DNA of 13,311 bases from positions 1 to 13,311 of the forward strand of contig DDKG01000151.1 in assembly GCA_002339265.1 (NCBI GenBank). Reading direction: 5' to 3'. The notes under the pieces were generated by a model. It did no database searches. It had not been told where the DNA came from and was given only the letters and a program-made list of their open reading frames with translations. This document shows, piece by piece, positions 1 through 6,749 of this stretch. Each line of letters begins with the position of its first letter. The stretch's first letter is position 1. Source of the DNA: Massilia sp. UBA2604. Its GTDB lineage: Bacteria > Pseudomonadota > Gammaproteobacteria > Burkholderiales > Burkholderiaceae_D. The translations under genes were made by a program, and so were the position numbers.

Positions 1-1050
1 GCAGCCGTGCCGGGCGGCTCGTCGGGCGGCTCGGCCGCGGCGATCGCCGCGCGCCTGGCGCCGGCCGCCACCGCGACCGACACCGGCGGCTCGATCCGCC
101 AGCCGGCCGCCTTCTGCGGCGTCACCGGCATCAAGCCGACCTATGGCCGCGTGTCGCGCTTCGGCATGATCGCCTTCGCCTCGTCGCTCGACCAGGGCGG
201 CCCGATCGCCCAGACCGCGGAAGACTGCGCGCTGCTGCTGAACGACATGATCGGCTTCGACGAGCGCGATTCGACCAGCCTCACGGTCGAACAGGGCAAT
301 GTGCGCGAAGACTATACGCGTGACCTGAACAAGCCCTTGAACGGCTTGCGCATCGGCGTACCAAGCGAGTATTTCGGCGAGGGCCTTGCGGCCGACGTCG
401 AAGGCGCGGTGCGCGCGGCGCTCGAGCAGTTCGTGAAACTGGGCGCTGTGTTGGTCGACATCTCGCTGCCGAAGACGGCGCTGTCGATCCCGACCTATTA
501 CATCATCGCGCCGGCGGAAGCGTCGTCGAACCTGTCGCGCTTCGACGGCGTGCGCTACGGCCACCGCGCGTCGGAGTACAAGGATTTGCAGGACATGTAC
601 CGCAAAACCCGCGCCGAAGGCTTCGGCAGTGAGGTCAAGCGCCGCATCATGGTCGGCACCTATGTGCTGTGCCACGGCTACTACGACGCCTATTACGTGC
701 AGGCGCAGAAGATCCGCCGCCTGATCGCGGACGACTTCCAGGCCGCCTTCGCCGACAAGTGCGACGTGATCATGGGGCCGGTGGCGCCGACGGTGGCGTG
801 GGACCTGGGTTCGAAGACCAATGACCCGGTGGCGAACTACCTGGCCGACGTCTATACGCTGTCGACCAGCCTGGCCGGCCTGCCCGGCATGTCGATCCCG
901 TGCGGCTTCGGAGAAGGCGACAAGAATGGCAAGCGCCCGGTGGGCCTGCAAATCATCGGCAACTACTTCGCCGAGGCGAAGCTGCTGAACATCGCGCACC
1001 AGTACCAGCAGGCGACCGACTGGCACAAGCGTACGCCCGAAGGCATCTAA
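1..1050 (+). CDS. gatA: Glutamyl/aspartyl-tRNA amidotransferase subunit A, 5'-truncated by the window edge
   Basis: Amidase-signature subunit of the GatCAB complex. It hydrolyses glutamine and passes the ammonia to GatB to convert Glu-tRNA(Gln) or Asp-tRNA(Asn) into the correct amidated tRNA in the cytoplasm. The reading frame is open from base 1 and gives 349 residues; the family is normally near 490, so about 140 N-terminal residues, including the catalytic Lys, lie outside. The glycine/serine motif [10 protein letters not shown] (residues 5-14) carries the cis-Ser of the Ser-cisSer-Lys triad at residue 7. [10 protein letters not shown] (27-36) carries the nucleophilic Ser at residue 31; the 24-residue spacing is the family's. 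[11 protein letters not shown] and [10 protein letters not shown] follow as expected. The GTG at position 7 is internal, not a start. gatB follows after 101 bp, so one gat operon is likely, with gatC presumably upstream. No frame damage is seen. Confidence 0.97.
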   Translation, partial: AAVPGGSSGGSAAAIAARLAPAATATDTGGSIRQPAAFCGVTGIKPTYGRVSRFGMIAFASSLDQGGPIAQTAEDCALLLNDMIGFDERDSTSLTVEQGNVREDYTRDLNKPLNGLRIGVPSEYFGEGLAADVEGAVRAALEQFVKLGAVLVDISLPKTALSIPTYYIIAPAEASSNLSRFDGVRYGHRASEYKDLQDMYRKTRAEGFGSEVKRRIMVGTYVLCHGYYDAYYVQAQKIRRLIADDFQAAFADKCDVIMGPVAPTVAWDLGSKTNDPVANYLADVYTLSTSLAGLPGMSIPCGFGEGDKNGKRPVGLQIIGNYFAEAKLLNIAHQYQQATDWHKRTPEGI

Positions 1051-1053
1051 CGC

Positions 1054-1079
1054 GTAGGGTGGACGGCTTCGCCGTCCAC
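1054..1079 (+). repeat. REP-like palindromic element with 5' GTAG, between gatA and gatB
   Basis: A GTAG tetranucleotide (1054-1057) is followed by a perfect 9-bp stem, GTGGACGGC (1059-1067) and GCCGTCCAC (1071-1079), with a three-base TTC loop. A GTAG foot next to an imperfect palindrome is the described hallmark of REP sequences recognised by RAYT (REP-associated tyrosine transposase) proteins. No T-tract follows, so it is a poor intrinsic terminator. Sitting inside the gat operon, it could stabilise the upstream mRNA end or alter the gatA:gatB ratio. Calling it a REP is inference from one copy; genome-wide copy number is not visible here. Confidence 0.55.
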
Positions 1080-1151
1080 GCGTCCAACGGACCGCCGCGC
1101 TGTCGAACCGCTTAACGGAACCAGCGCCAGCACAGAATAGAGAGAAATACT

Positions 1152-2612
1152 ATGCAATGGGAAGTCGTCATCGGTCTTGAGAACCACGTCCAGCTCACGA
1201 CCCAATCGAAAATCTTCAGCGGCAGCTCGATCCGCTTCGGCGCCGAGCCGAACACGCAGGCCAGCCCGGTCGACCTGGCGCTGCCGGGCGTGCTGCCGGT
1301 GCTGAACCGCGGCGCGGTCGAGCGCGCGATCCGTTTCGGCCTGGCGGTCGGCGCGAAGATCGCGCCGCAATCGGTCTTCGCGCGCAAGAACTATTTTTAT
1401 CCCGACCTGCCGAAGGGTTACCAGATCAGTCAGATGGATGATCCGGTGGTCCAGGGCGGCACCATCAGCTTCGCCTACGAGAAGGACGGCAAGCTGGAGA
1501 CGAAGACCGTCAACCTGACCCGCGCCCACCTCGAAGAGGATGCCGGTAAATCGCTGCACGAAGACTATGCCGGCATGAGCGGCATCGACCTGAATCGCGC
1601 CGGCACGCCGCTGCTCGAGATCGTGTCCGAGCCCGAAATGCGCAGTGCGAACGAGGCGGTGGCGTATGCCAAGGCCCTGCATTCGCTGGTGATGTGGCTG
1701 GGCGTCTGCGACGGCAATATGCAGGAAGGGTCGTTCCGCTGCGACGTCAACGTCTCGGTGCGTCCGATGGGCCAGAAGGAATTCGGCACCCGCTGCGAGA
1801 TCAAGAACCTGAACTCGTTCCGCTTCATGGAAGAAGCGATCCACTACGAAGTGCGGCGCCAGATCGAGCTGATCGAAGACGGCGGCAAGGTGATCCAGGC
1901 GACGCGCCTGTGGGATCCGGACCGTAAAGAGACGCGCTCGATGCGCACCAAGGAAGACGCGCAGGATTACCGCTACTTCCCCGACCCCGACCTGCCTCCC
2001 TTGGTGATCGGCCAGGACTGGATCGACCGCGTTCGCAGCGAGATGCCGGAACTGCCGGGCGCCCTGCGCGCACGCTTCACGGGCGAATACGGCCTGCCGG
2101 AATACGACAGCCTGGTCCTGACTTCGTCGAAGGCGATGGCGGGCTACTACGAAGCCGTGGTGGCGAAGGCCGGCAAGGAAAACGCCAAGGCGGCCGCCAA
2201 CTGGATGATGGGCGACGTCTCGTCGACCCTGAACCGCGAAGGCGTGGAATTGGCCGATGCGCCGGTCAGCGCCGCCCAGCTGGCCCTGCTCCTGAAGCGC
2301 ATCGCCGACGGCACGATCTCGAACAAGGCCGGCAAGGAAGTCTTCGCCGCCATGTGGGAAGCGAAATCGGATGACGAGAACCTGGCCGACACGGTGATCG
2401 ACCAGAAGGGCCTGAAGCAGATCTCGGACACGGGCGCGCTGGAAGCGATCGTCGACGAAGTCCTGGCCGCCAACGCCAAGTCGGTCGAACAATACCGCGC
2501 CGGCAAGGAAGCCGCCATCAACGCCCTGATCGGCCAGACAATGAAAGCCTCGAAAGGCAAGGCCAATCCCGCCCAGGTGACCGAACTGCTGAAACAAAAA
2601 CTCGCCGGCTAA
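1152..2612 (+). CDS. gatB: Aspartyl/glutamyl-tRNA amidotransferase subunit B
   Basis: GatB binds the misacylated tRNA, activates the side-chain carboxylate with ATP and accepts ammonia from GatA. The protein has 486 residues, full length for the family. The N-terminal catalytic cradle begins with [13 protein letters not shown], in which Glu10 and His12 fit the conserved E-x-[14 protein letters not shown] is at 82-94, HLEEDAGK at 126-133, and the GatB signature [13 protein letters not shown] at 145-157. A helical YqeY-like tail that grips the tRNA occupies about 340-486. The ATG is preceded by a weak purine stretch (AGAGAGAA, 1140-1147), and the start agrees with the family N-terminus. It follows gatA by 101 bp with a REP-like hairpin between them, and is followed by the repeat island. 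Asn at position 11 looks unusual beside the conserved residues but lies between them. Confidence 0.98.
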   Translation: MQWEVVIGLENHVQLTTQSKIFSGSSIRFGAEPNTQASPVDLALPGVLPVLNRGAVERAIRFGLAVGAKIAPQSVFARKNYFYPDLPKGYQISQMDDPVVQGGTISFAYEKDGKLETKTVNLTRAHLEEDAGKSLHEDYAGMSGIDLNRAGTPLLEIVSEPEMRSANEAVAYAKALHSLVMWLGVCDGNMQEGSFRCDVNVSVRPMGQKEFGTRCEIKNLNSFRFMEEAIHYEVRRQIELIEDGGKVIQATRLWDPDRKETRSMRTKEDAQDYRYFPDPDLPPLVIGQDWIDRVRSEMPELPGALRARFTGEYGLPEYDSLVLTSSKAMAGYYEAVVAKAGKENAKAAANWMMGDVSSTLNREGVELADAPVSAAQLALLLKRIADGTISNKAGKEVFAAMWEAKSDDENLADTVIDQKGLKQISDTGALEAIVDEVLAANAKSVEQYRAGKEAAINALIGQTMKASKGKANPAQVTELLKQKLAG

Positions 2613-2630
2613 CTCCCCTTAGCCCACCAA

Positions 2631-2701
2631 CAATGAGGGTCAGAGTCGAATTATTGAGCAATTTCCCAGAATTGCCGGCAATTCGACGCTGACCCTCATT
2701 G
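2631..2701 (+). repeat. Inverted-repeat element, copy 1 (complete; TGA/TCA variant)
   Basis: The left arm (2631-2652) begins CAATGAGGGTCAGAGTC and the right arm (2680-2701) ends GCTGACCCTCATTG. The arms pair at 21 of 22 positions across a short asymmetric centre. Compared with copies 2 and 3, the outer arm reads ATGAGGG rather than ATTAGGG, and the right arm carries the matching CCCTCAT instead of CCCTAAT, so pairing is kept. The centre also includes a perfect 16-bp palindrome, GAATTGCCGGCAATTC (2669-2684), absent from the other copies. No ORF or transposase is inside, so if mobile it would be non-autonomous. Confidence 0.75.
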
Positions 2702-2713
2702 CTTTCCCACGCA

Positions 2714-2748
2714 AGAAATTGCCCCGATGTCGCACTCTGTCCCCACTT
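2714..2748 (+). repeat. Half-element A of the inverted-repeat family (right half only, divergent)
   Basis: AGAAATTGCCCC followed by GCACTCTGTCCCCACTT aligns with the right half of the complete units (AATTG-CCCA, then GACTCTGACCCTAATT), with the variant core CTCTGTCCCC in place of CTCTGACCCT. No matching left arm (it would contain GGGGACAGAG) exists in the window. It is best read as a truncated or diverged member of the same family, or a member of a sister subfamily. The alignment was made by eye. Confidence 0.5.
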
Positions 2749-2762
2749 ACCGGACGATCACG

Positions 2763-2797
2763 AGAAATTGTCCAGTAAATCGACTCTGACCCTAATT
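2763..2797 (+). repeat. Half-element B of the inverted-repeat family (right half only)
   Basis: GAAATTGTCC, then AGTAAATCGACTCTGACC and CTAATT, match the right half of copies 2 and 3 almost base for base, including the non-palindromic part upstream of the arm (AATTG-CCCAATAAATC). The expected left arm is missing: the space is filled by half-element A, whose right end lies 49 bases upstream. This points to loss of a left half by deletion or to recombination between neighbouring units. Confidence 0.65.
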
Positions 2798-2848
2798 ATT
2801 TAGATGGCCAAAAATCTTCTATGGCCAACAATTTGTAAGAGCAATCCT

Positions 2849-2873
2849 CAAGCAACCGGAAGGTTCTTGCTTG
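2849..2873. repeat. Stem-loop in the repeat island
   Basis: CAAGCAA (2849-2855) and TTGCTTG (2867-2873) form a perfect 7-bp stem with an 11-base loop. It lies in the unassigned part of the island between half-element B and copy 2 and does not match the repeat family. There is no T-tract on the + strand side. It may be chance in low-complexity DNA. Confidence 0.3.
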
Positions 2874-2916
2874 TTGTTCCTCAGGGGAATTGAATCGAAT
2901 CTTGAGAGCAATAAAT

Positions 2917-2986
2917 AATTAGGGTCAGAGTCAAATTGTTTGGTAACTCTAGAAAATTGCTCAATAAATCGACTCTGACCCTAATT
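2917..2986 (+). repeat. Inverted-repeat element, copy 2 (complete, 70 bp)
   Basis: The left arm AATTAGGGTCAGAGTC (2917-2932) pairs perfectly with GACTCTGACCCTAATT (2971-2986); with the adjoining bases, 19 of 21 positions pair. It is the same length as copy 3 and, by eye, identical to it at about 60 of 70 positions, with the differences mostly transitions in the centre. The asymmetric centre (AATTGCTCAATAAATC before the right arm) fixes its orientation as the same as every other unit. Confidence 0.75.
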
Positions 2987-3012
2987 AATTTGCAAGACTT
3001 TCCGCAATTCTA

Positions 3013-3082
3013 AATTAGGGTCAGAGTCGAATTGTTTGACAACTTTGAGGAATTGCCCAATAAATCTACTCTGACCCTAATT
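3013..3082 (+). repeat. Inverted-repeat element, copy 3 (complete, 70 bp)
   Basis: The left arm AATTAGGGTCAGAGT (3013-3027) pairs perfectly with ACTCTGACCCTAATT (3068-3082); 19 of 21 positions pair over the longer arm. It lies 26 bases from copy 2 and ends 14 bases before the stop codon of pyrE (minus strand), so a pyrE transcript running past its stop would fold this hairpin first. No T-tract follows it on the minus strand, so termination would have to be factor-assisted. Confidence 0.75.
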
Positions 3083-3096
3083 GTTGAGTAATTGCT

Positions 3097-3759
3097 TTAG
3101 ATACCGTAGCGGGTGCGGTAGGCGGCGACGGCGTCCTTGTGCTGGGACAGGCGCGCGTCCTGGGTGTGGGTGTCGAGGTAGGTGAACAGGTCGGACAGGT
3201 TGGCGATCGAGATTACCGGGATGTTGAACTCGCGGGAGACTTCTTGCACCGCCGAGAGTTCGGACAGGGCGTCGTCTTTGCCGGAGCGCTCCATGCGGTC
3301 CAAGGCGATCAATACTGCGGCTGGTTCGGCGCCGGCGGCGCGGATCATCGTCACCGATTCGCGTACCGAGGTGCCGGCCGAGATCACGTCGTCGATGATG
3401 ACGACCTTACCCTGCAGCTTGGCGCCGACGATGGTGCCGCCTTCGCCGTGGTCCTTGGCTTCCTTGCGGTTGTAGGCGAAGCTGGTGTCGCGGCCCTTCG
3501 CCGCCAGGGCGACTGCGGTGGCGCTGGCCAGGGTGATACCTTTATAGGCCGGGCCGAACAACATGTCGAATTCGACGCCCGAGTCGAGCAGGGTCTGGGC
3601 GTAGAACTGGGACAGCTTGCCCAGCGTCGCGCCGTCGTGGAACAGGCCGGCGTTGAAGAAGTACGGCGACAGGCGGCCGGCCTTGGTCGTGAATTGGCCG
3701 AACTTCAATACCTCGGCCTCGACCGAAAACCCGATGAATTGCTGGCGCAAATCGCTCAT
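3097..3759 (-). CDS. pyrE: Orotate phosphoribosyltransferase
   Basis: Converts orotate and PRPP to orotidine 5'-monophosphate in de novo pyrimidine synthesis, as a cytosolic dimer. The 220-residue protein is full length. FTTKAGRLSPYFFN (23-36) contains the conserved Lys26. The mobile catalytic loop YNRKEAKDHGEGG is at 96-108. The PRPP-binding signature IIDDVISAGTS is at 121-131 with its Asp pair at 123-124. The ATG is supported by a Shine-Dalgarno sequence AGGGAG (3767-3772) seven bases upstream and by the family N-terminus. It lies 33 bp downstream of the hybrid kinase on the same strand and so may be co-transcribed with it, although only 33 bp would be available for a promoter of its own. 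Its 3' end faces gatB across the repeat island. Confidence 0.98.
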   Translation of the reverse strand: MSDLRQQFIGFSVEAEVLKFGQFTTKAGRLSPYFFNAGLFHDGATLGKLSQFYAQTLLDSGVEFDMLFGPAYKGITLASATAVALAAKGRDTSFAYNRKEAKDHGEGGTIVGAKLQGKVVIIDDVISAGTSVRESVTMIRAAGAEPAAVLIALDRMERSGKDDALSELSAVQEVSREFNIPVISIANLSDLFTYLDTHTQDARLSQHKDAVAAYRTRYGI

Positions 3760-3766
3760 ATACCTT

Positions 3767-3772
3767 CTCCCT
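3767..3772 (-). promoter_or_regulatory. Ribosome binding site of pyrE
   Basis: On the minus strand AGGGAG lies seven bases before the ATG at 3759. It fixes the pyrE start and lies within the 33-bp gap to the upstream kinase gene. Confidence 0.6.
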
Positions 3773-3792
3773 GAATGTCGAAAGCGGCTATT

Positions 3793-5751
3793 TTAATCCG
3801 TCGCGGCGCCGGCGGCGACCACCCGCGCCACCTCGTCCGGATTGACCGGCTTGACCAGATGGCGCTCGAAGCCGGCCGCCTCGCTACGCGCATGGTCGGC
3901 CGCCAACCCGTAACCGCTCAGCGCCACCAGGCGGCAACCCGCCCCGCCCGGCAGCGCGCGGATGCGCGCGGCGAGCTGATAGCCGTCCAGCACCGGCAAG
4001 CCGATGTCGAGCAAGGCCACCGTCGGGCTGAAGCGCTCGACCGCCGCCAGCGCGCTGACCGGGTCGTGGTACACCTCGACCGTGTGGCCGTGCGCACGCA
4101 GCAGATGGCCCAGCGTGTCGGCTCCGTCGGCATTGTCGTCCACCAGCAGCACGCGCTGCGAGGCGACGCCCGGCAGCGCCGCCGGCGCTGGTTCCAGTGG
4201 CGCCTGCACCAGCGCCGCGCTGCGCAGCGGCAGGCGCACCACGAATTCGCTGCCCTGGCCGCGTCCCTCGCTGTGCGCGTGGACGCTGCCGCCGTGCAGC
4301 TCGACGATGTTCTTCACCAGCGCCAGCCCGATCCCGAGCCCGCCTTCGGCGCGGTCGATGCTGCGCTTGCCTTGGAAGAACAGCTCGAACACCTGCTCGC
4401 GCACCTCGGGCGCCAGGCCGATGCCGGTGTCGCGCACGCTGATCTCCACCGCCTCCAGGCCGCCCTGCCGCACGCGCAGCCACAGGCGGCCACCCGGCTC
4501 GGTATAGCGCGCCGCATTCGTCAGCAGGTTCGACACCACCTGCGCCAGGCGCACCGGATCGCCTTCCCACACCAGGCCGGGTTCGACGTCGACCTCAAAG
4601 CCGTGACGGCGCTGCTCGATCAGGAGGCTCGCCATCTCGACCGCCTTGTCGATCACACGCGCCAGCTCGACCCGCTCGACCTTGAGCTCGATCTTGCCGC
4701 GCGTGACGCGCGAAACGTCGAGCAGGTCGTCCACCAGCCGCACCAGGTGGTCAACCTGGCGCTGGATGATCTCGCCCTCGCGGCCGTGCGCGCCGTTGCC
4801 ACGCATGCGCATCAGCTGCAGCGCAGTGACGATCGGCGCCAGGGGATTGCGCAGCTCGTGGCCCAGCATCGCCAGGAATTCGTCCTTGGCGCGGCTGGCC
4901 GTGCTCAAGTCCACCAGCAACTGCTCGCGCTCGCGGTGGGCGCGCTCGATCGCCTGGCGGCTGCGCACGTGTTCCGTCACTTCGACCGCGACCACGATCA
5001 CGCCGTCCGGCCGGCCATCGGCGCCGGCCAGCGGTTCCAGGCTGAACTTGAAATAGCGCTCGTCAGGCTCGCCTTGCGGATCGAGGCGGCTCAGCGCCAG
5101 TTCTTCCGCATGGAACGGCTCGCCGGTGGCGAACACGCGCGCGATTTGCTCCGTCACGCCGCTGCCGGCCAGGCGCGGAAAAGCTTCCCCGAAGGTGCGG
5201 CCGACCAGGTCGTCGCTGCCGACCAGCTCCAGATAGCGGCGATTGGCAAGCTGAAAACGCAGCTCGGGACCCATCAGGAGAGCCGCCGCCACCGGCGCGT
5301 TCAGCAGCATCGCGTCGCGCTGGGCCAGCGCCACGTCGCGCTCTTGACGCTCGGTCGCGTCGCGCGTGAAGCAACGCGTATAGCGCAGCCGGCCGTTCTC
5401 GAAGTGCCCGTTGGAGTGGATCAGCACGTGCTTGATCGAGCCGTCCTTGCAGCGCAGCCGCGCCGGCTGGTCGTACAGCACTCCGCCCGACAGCAGGGTG
5501 GTCAGGATGTAGTCGATCGTGGCCGGATCGGCGTGGAAGTCGGCGATGTGGCGGCCGACGTATTCGTCCCACTCATAGCCGAGCAGCTGCAGCTCGGCGC
5601 GGTTGGCCCACAGTATGGTGCCGTCCGGGCCGACCCGATGCAGGCCTTCGACGGCATTTTCCACGAAGTCGGCCAATTCGGCGGCCGATGCGGCAGGCAG
5701 GCAGACGCCGGAATCGACGATGCCCGCGAGTAGCGGTTTGTCAGCGTTCAT
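3793..5751 (-). CDS. Soluble hybrid sensor histidine kinase, PAS-PAS-HisKA-HATPase-REC
   Basis: Predicted cytoplasmic sensor kinase of 652 residues with an attached receiver. PAS domains span about 25-132 and 146-262; a short helical linker (264-288) follows. HisKA carries the H-box EFLAMLGHELRNPLAP with phospho-His298. The ATPase has an N-box (VSNLLTNAARY, Asn408/Asn412), a G1 box DTGIG (Asp441) and a G2 box GGLGIGLAL (470-478). The C-terminal receiver (533-647) has acidic Asp538/539, phospho-acceptor Asp582 in ALLDIGLP, Ser612 and Lys634, so every key residue is present. No membrane segment is seen, so the signal is probably cytosolic (ligand, redox or light; not determinable). The ATG at 5751 was chosen over an in-frame TTG at 5865 because the domain start fits; no Shine-Dalgarno sequence is visible before either, and the start is the weakest point. 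No partner regulator is in the window. It is followed 33 bp later by pyrE. Confidence 0.93.
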   Translation of the reverse strand: MNADKPLLAGIVDSGVCLPAASAAELADFVENAVEGLHRVGPDGTILWANRAELQLLGYEWDEYVGRHIADFHADPATIDYILTTLLSGGVLYDQPARLRCKDGSIKHVLIHSNGHFENGRLRYTRCFTRDATERQERDVALAQRDAMLLNAPVAAALLMGPELRFQLANRRYLELVGSDDLVGRTFGEAFPRLAGSGVTEQIARVFATGEPFHAEELALSRLDPQGEPDERYFKFSLEPLAGADGRPDGVIVVAVEVTEHVRSRQAIERAHREREQLLVDLSTASRAKDEFLAMLGHELRNPLAPIVTALQLMRMRGNGAHGREGEIIQRQVDHLVRLVDDLLDVSRVTRGKIELKVERVELARVIDKAVEMASLLIEQRRHGFEVDVEPGLVWEGDPVRLAQVVSNLLTNAARYTEPGGRLWLRVRQGGLEAVEISVRDTGIGLAPEVREQVFELFFQGKRSIDRAEGGLGIGLALVKNIVELHGGSVHAHSEGRGQGSEFVVRLPLRSAALVQAPLEPAPAALPGVASQRVLLVDDNADGADTLGHLLRAHGHTVEVYHDPVSALAAVERFSPTVALLDIGLPVLDGYQLAARIRALPGGAGCRLVALSGYGLAADHARSEAAGFERHLVKPVNPDEVARVVAAGAATD

Positions 5752-5868
5752 GGACTTGGGAAGGAGGCAATGCGGCGTCAGCAACAGGACGCGGCTGCGA
5801 TGCAGGAGAATGCCAAGTGTAACAGATCGTTGCCCTTCATCACGGTCCTTACTGCATATACGCAACAG

Positions 5869-5884
5869 TCGTCAGGCCTGACGA
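5869..5884. promoter_or_regulatory. Perfect 16-bp palindrome, candidate operator
   Basis: TCGTCAGGCCTGACGA is a perfect palindrome in the 218-bp region between the divergent hybrid kinase and xthA genes. It overlaps the -35 of the proposed xthA promoter, a placement typical of a repressor site. The binding protein is unknown. Confidence 0.4.
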
Positions 5885-5907
5885 ACGGCTCCAAAACGCG
5901 CTACACT
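5878..5907 (+). promoter_or_regulatory. Possible sigma70-type promoter for xthA
   Basis: CTGACG (5878-5883) and TACACT (5902-5907) are each near consensus and separated by 18 bases. This would start transcription near 5914 and leave a leader of about 55 bases, which holds a small stem-loop (GCCGGA 5920-5925, TCCGGC 5937-5942). Assigned by eye only. Confidence 0.3.
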
Positions 5908-5969
5908 GTCCCGCTTGTTGCCGGATGTCTATTAAGTCCGGCTGATCCATTGCCAGCCTCACAATCACC

Positions 5970-6740
5970 ATGCCACGAATTATTTCCGCGAACCTGAACG
6001 GCATCCGTTCCGCCCACAAGAAGGGCTTCTTCGAGTGGCTTGCCACCCAAAATGCCGACTATATCTGCGTCCAGGAGCTCAAGGCCCAGGAAGCCGACAT
6101 GAGCGAGGACTTCCTGCGTCCGCACGGCTACCACGGCCACTTCCACTACGCCGAGAAGAAGGGCTATTCCGGCACCGGCGTCTACAGCCGCACCGCCCCG
6201 GACAAGCACCGCATCGGCTTCGGCTGCGTCGAGTTCGACGCCGAAGGCCGCTACACGCGCTGTGACTTCGGCGACCTGACCGTGATCTCGCTGTATGCGC
6301 CGTCGGGCTCCTCGTCGCCCGAGCGCCAGCTGGCCAAGTTCCGCTTCATGGAAGTGTTCCTGCCGCACCTGCAGGAACTGCAGGCCGAGGGCCGGGAGAT
6401 CGTGATCTGCGGCGACTGGAACATCGCGCATAAAGAGATCGACCTCAAGAACTGGAAGGGCAACCTGAAGAATTCGGGCTTCCTGCCCGAGGAGCGCGCC
6501 TGGATGACGCGCATCTTCGACGAACTGGGCCTGGTCGACGTGCACCGCGGCCTGGACCCGCGCCCCGAGCAGTACACCTGGTGGAGCAACCGCGGCCAGG
6601 CCTACGCCAAGAACGTGGGCTGGCGCATCGACTACCACGTCGCCACCCCGGGCATCGCCAAATGCGCCAAGACCGTGTCGGTCTACAAGGACGTCAAGTT
6701 CTCCGACCACGCCCCCCTGATCATCGACTACGAACGCTGA
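5970..6740 (+). CDS. xthA: Exodeoxyribonuclease III family AP endonuclease
   Basis: Mg-dependent base-excision-repair enzyme that cuts the backbone 5' of abasic sites and trims blocked 3' ends. The 256-residue protein covers one complete endonuclease/exonuclease/phosphatase fold. Visible catalytic residues are Asn10 (ANLNGIRSA), the metal ligand Glu36 (CVQELKAQ), Tyr109 (ISLYAPSG), Asp149 and Asn151 (GDWNIAHKEID), Asp221 (WRIDYH) and the terminal Asp246-His247 pair (SDHAPL). It is closer to bacterial ExoIII/ExoA than to EEP phosphatases because of the GDWNIAH and SDHAPL boxes. No strong Shine-Dalgarno sequence precedes the ATG, but the start matches the family. It diverges from the hybrid kinase and ends only 9 bp before the stop of the convergent pseudouridine synthase, so the two transcripts must overlap or terminate inside coding sequence. 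Confidence 0.97.
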   Translation: MPRIISANLNGIRSAHKKGFFEWLATQNADYICVQELKAQEADMSEDFLRPHGYHGHFHYAEKKGYSGTGVYSRTAPDKHRIGFGCVEFDAEGRYTRCDFGDLTVISLYAPSGSSSPERQLAKFRFMEVFLPHLQELQAEGREIVICGDWNIAHKEIDLKNWKGNLKNSGFLPEERAWMTRIFDELGLVDVHRGLDPRPEQYTWWSNRGQAYAKNVGWRIDYHVATPGIAKCAKTVSVYKDVKFSDHAPLIIDYER

Positions 6741-6749
6741 TCATCCGCA

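Larger units (their letters stand above)
2613..3096. other. Gene-free AT-rich intergenic island between convergent gatB and pyrE
   Basis: These 484 bases hold no credible gene. By hand count, 175 of the 420 bases from 2641 to 3060 are G or C (about 42%), against the plainly GC-rich genes on both sides. The island contains three complete inverted-repeat units of about 70 bp (2631-2701, 2917-2986, 3013-3082) and two half-units (2714-2748, 2763-2797), all in the same orientation. Between 2798 and 2916 are an 8-base direct repeat ATGGCCAA (2804-2811, 2821-2828) and a 7-bp stem-loop, CAAGCAA (2849-2855) with TTGCTTG (2867-2873). Because gatB and pyrE converge here, any of these hairpins could help separate their transcripts, though none is followed by a clear T-tract. 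Confidence 0.8.

Noticed and set aside
1047..2597. 516-codon open frame on the - strand opposite gatB
   Set aside because: Antisense to a clearly intact gatB, with no recognisable motif.
2631..3082. CRISPR array
   Set aside because: The repeats are about 70 bp, are inverted repeats themselves, vary in sequence, and are separated by irregular spacers; no cas gene is present.
2613..3096. Remnant insertion-sequence transposase
   Set aside because: No frame in the island gives a transposase-like segment; only non-coding inverted repeats are present.
3775..5733. 652-codon open frame on the + strand opposite the hybrid kinase
   Set aside because: Shadow of the GC-rich kinase gene; the kinase frame has every catalytic motif, and the opposite frame is a low-complexity Arg/Ala/His/Gln protein.
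5816..5821. Possible -10 (TACACT with an upstream TG) for the hybrid kinase on the minus strand
   Set aside because: No acceptable -35 lies 16-18 bases upstream, so it was not listed as a promoter.
5752..5865. 38-codon N-terminal extension of the hybrid kinase from a TTG
   Set aside because: It has no Shine-Dalgarno sequence, its hydrophobic stretch is broken by HRSR, and it lies before the first PAS domain; the ATG at 5751 is simpler.
5761..5997. Possible small + strand gene beginning at 5770 after AAGGAGG
   Set aside because: The Shine-Dalgarno-like sequence is only two bases from the ATG, the product shows no domain or sensible pattern, and the frame runs across the xthA start.
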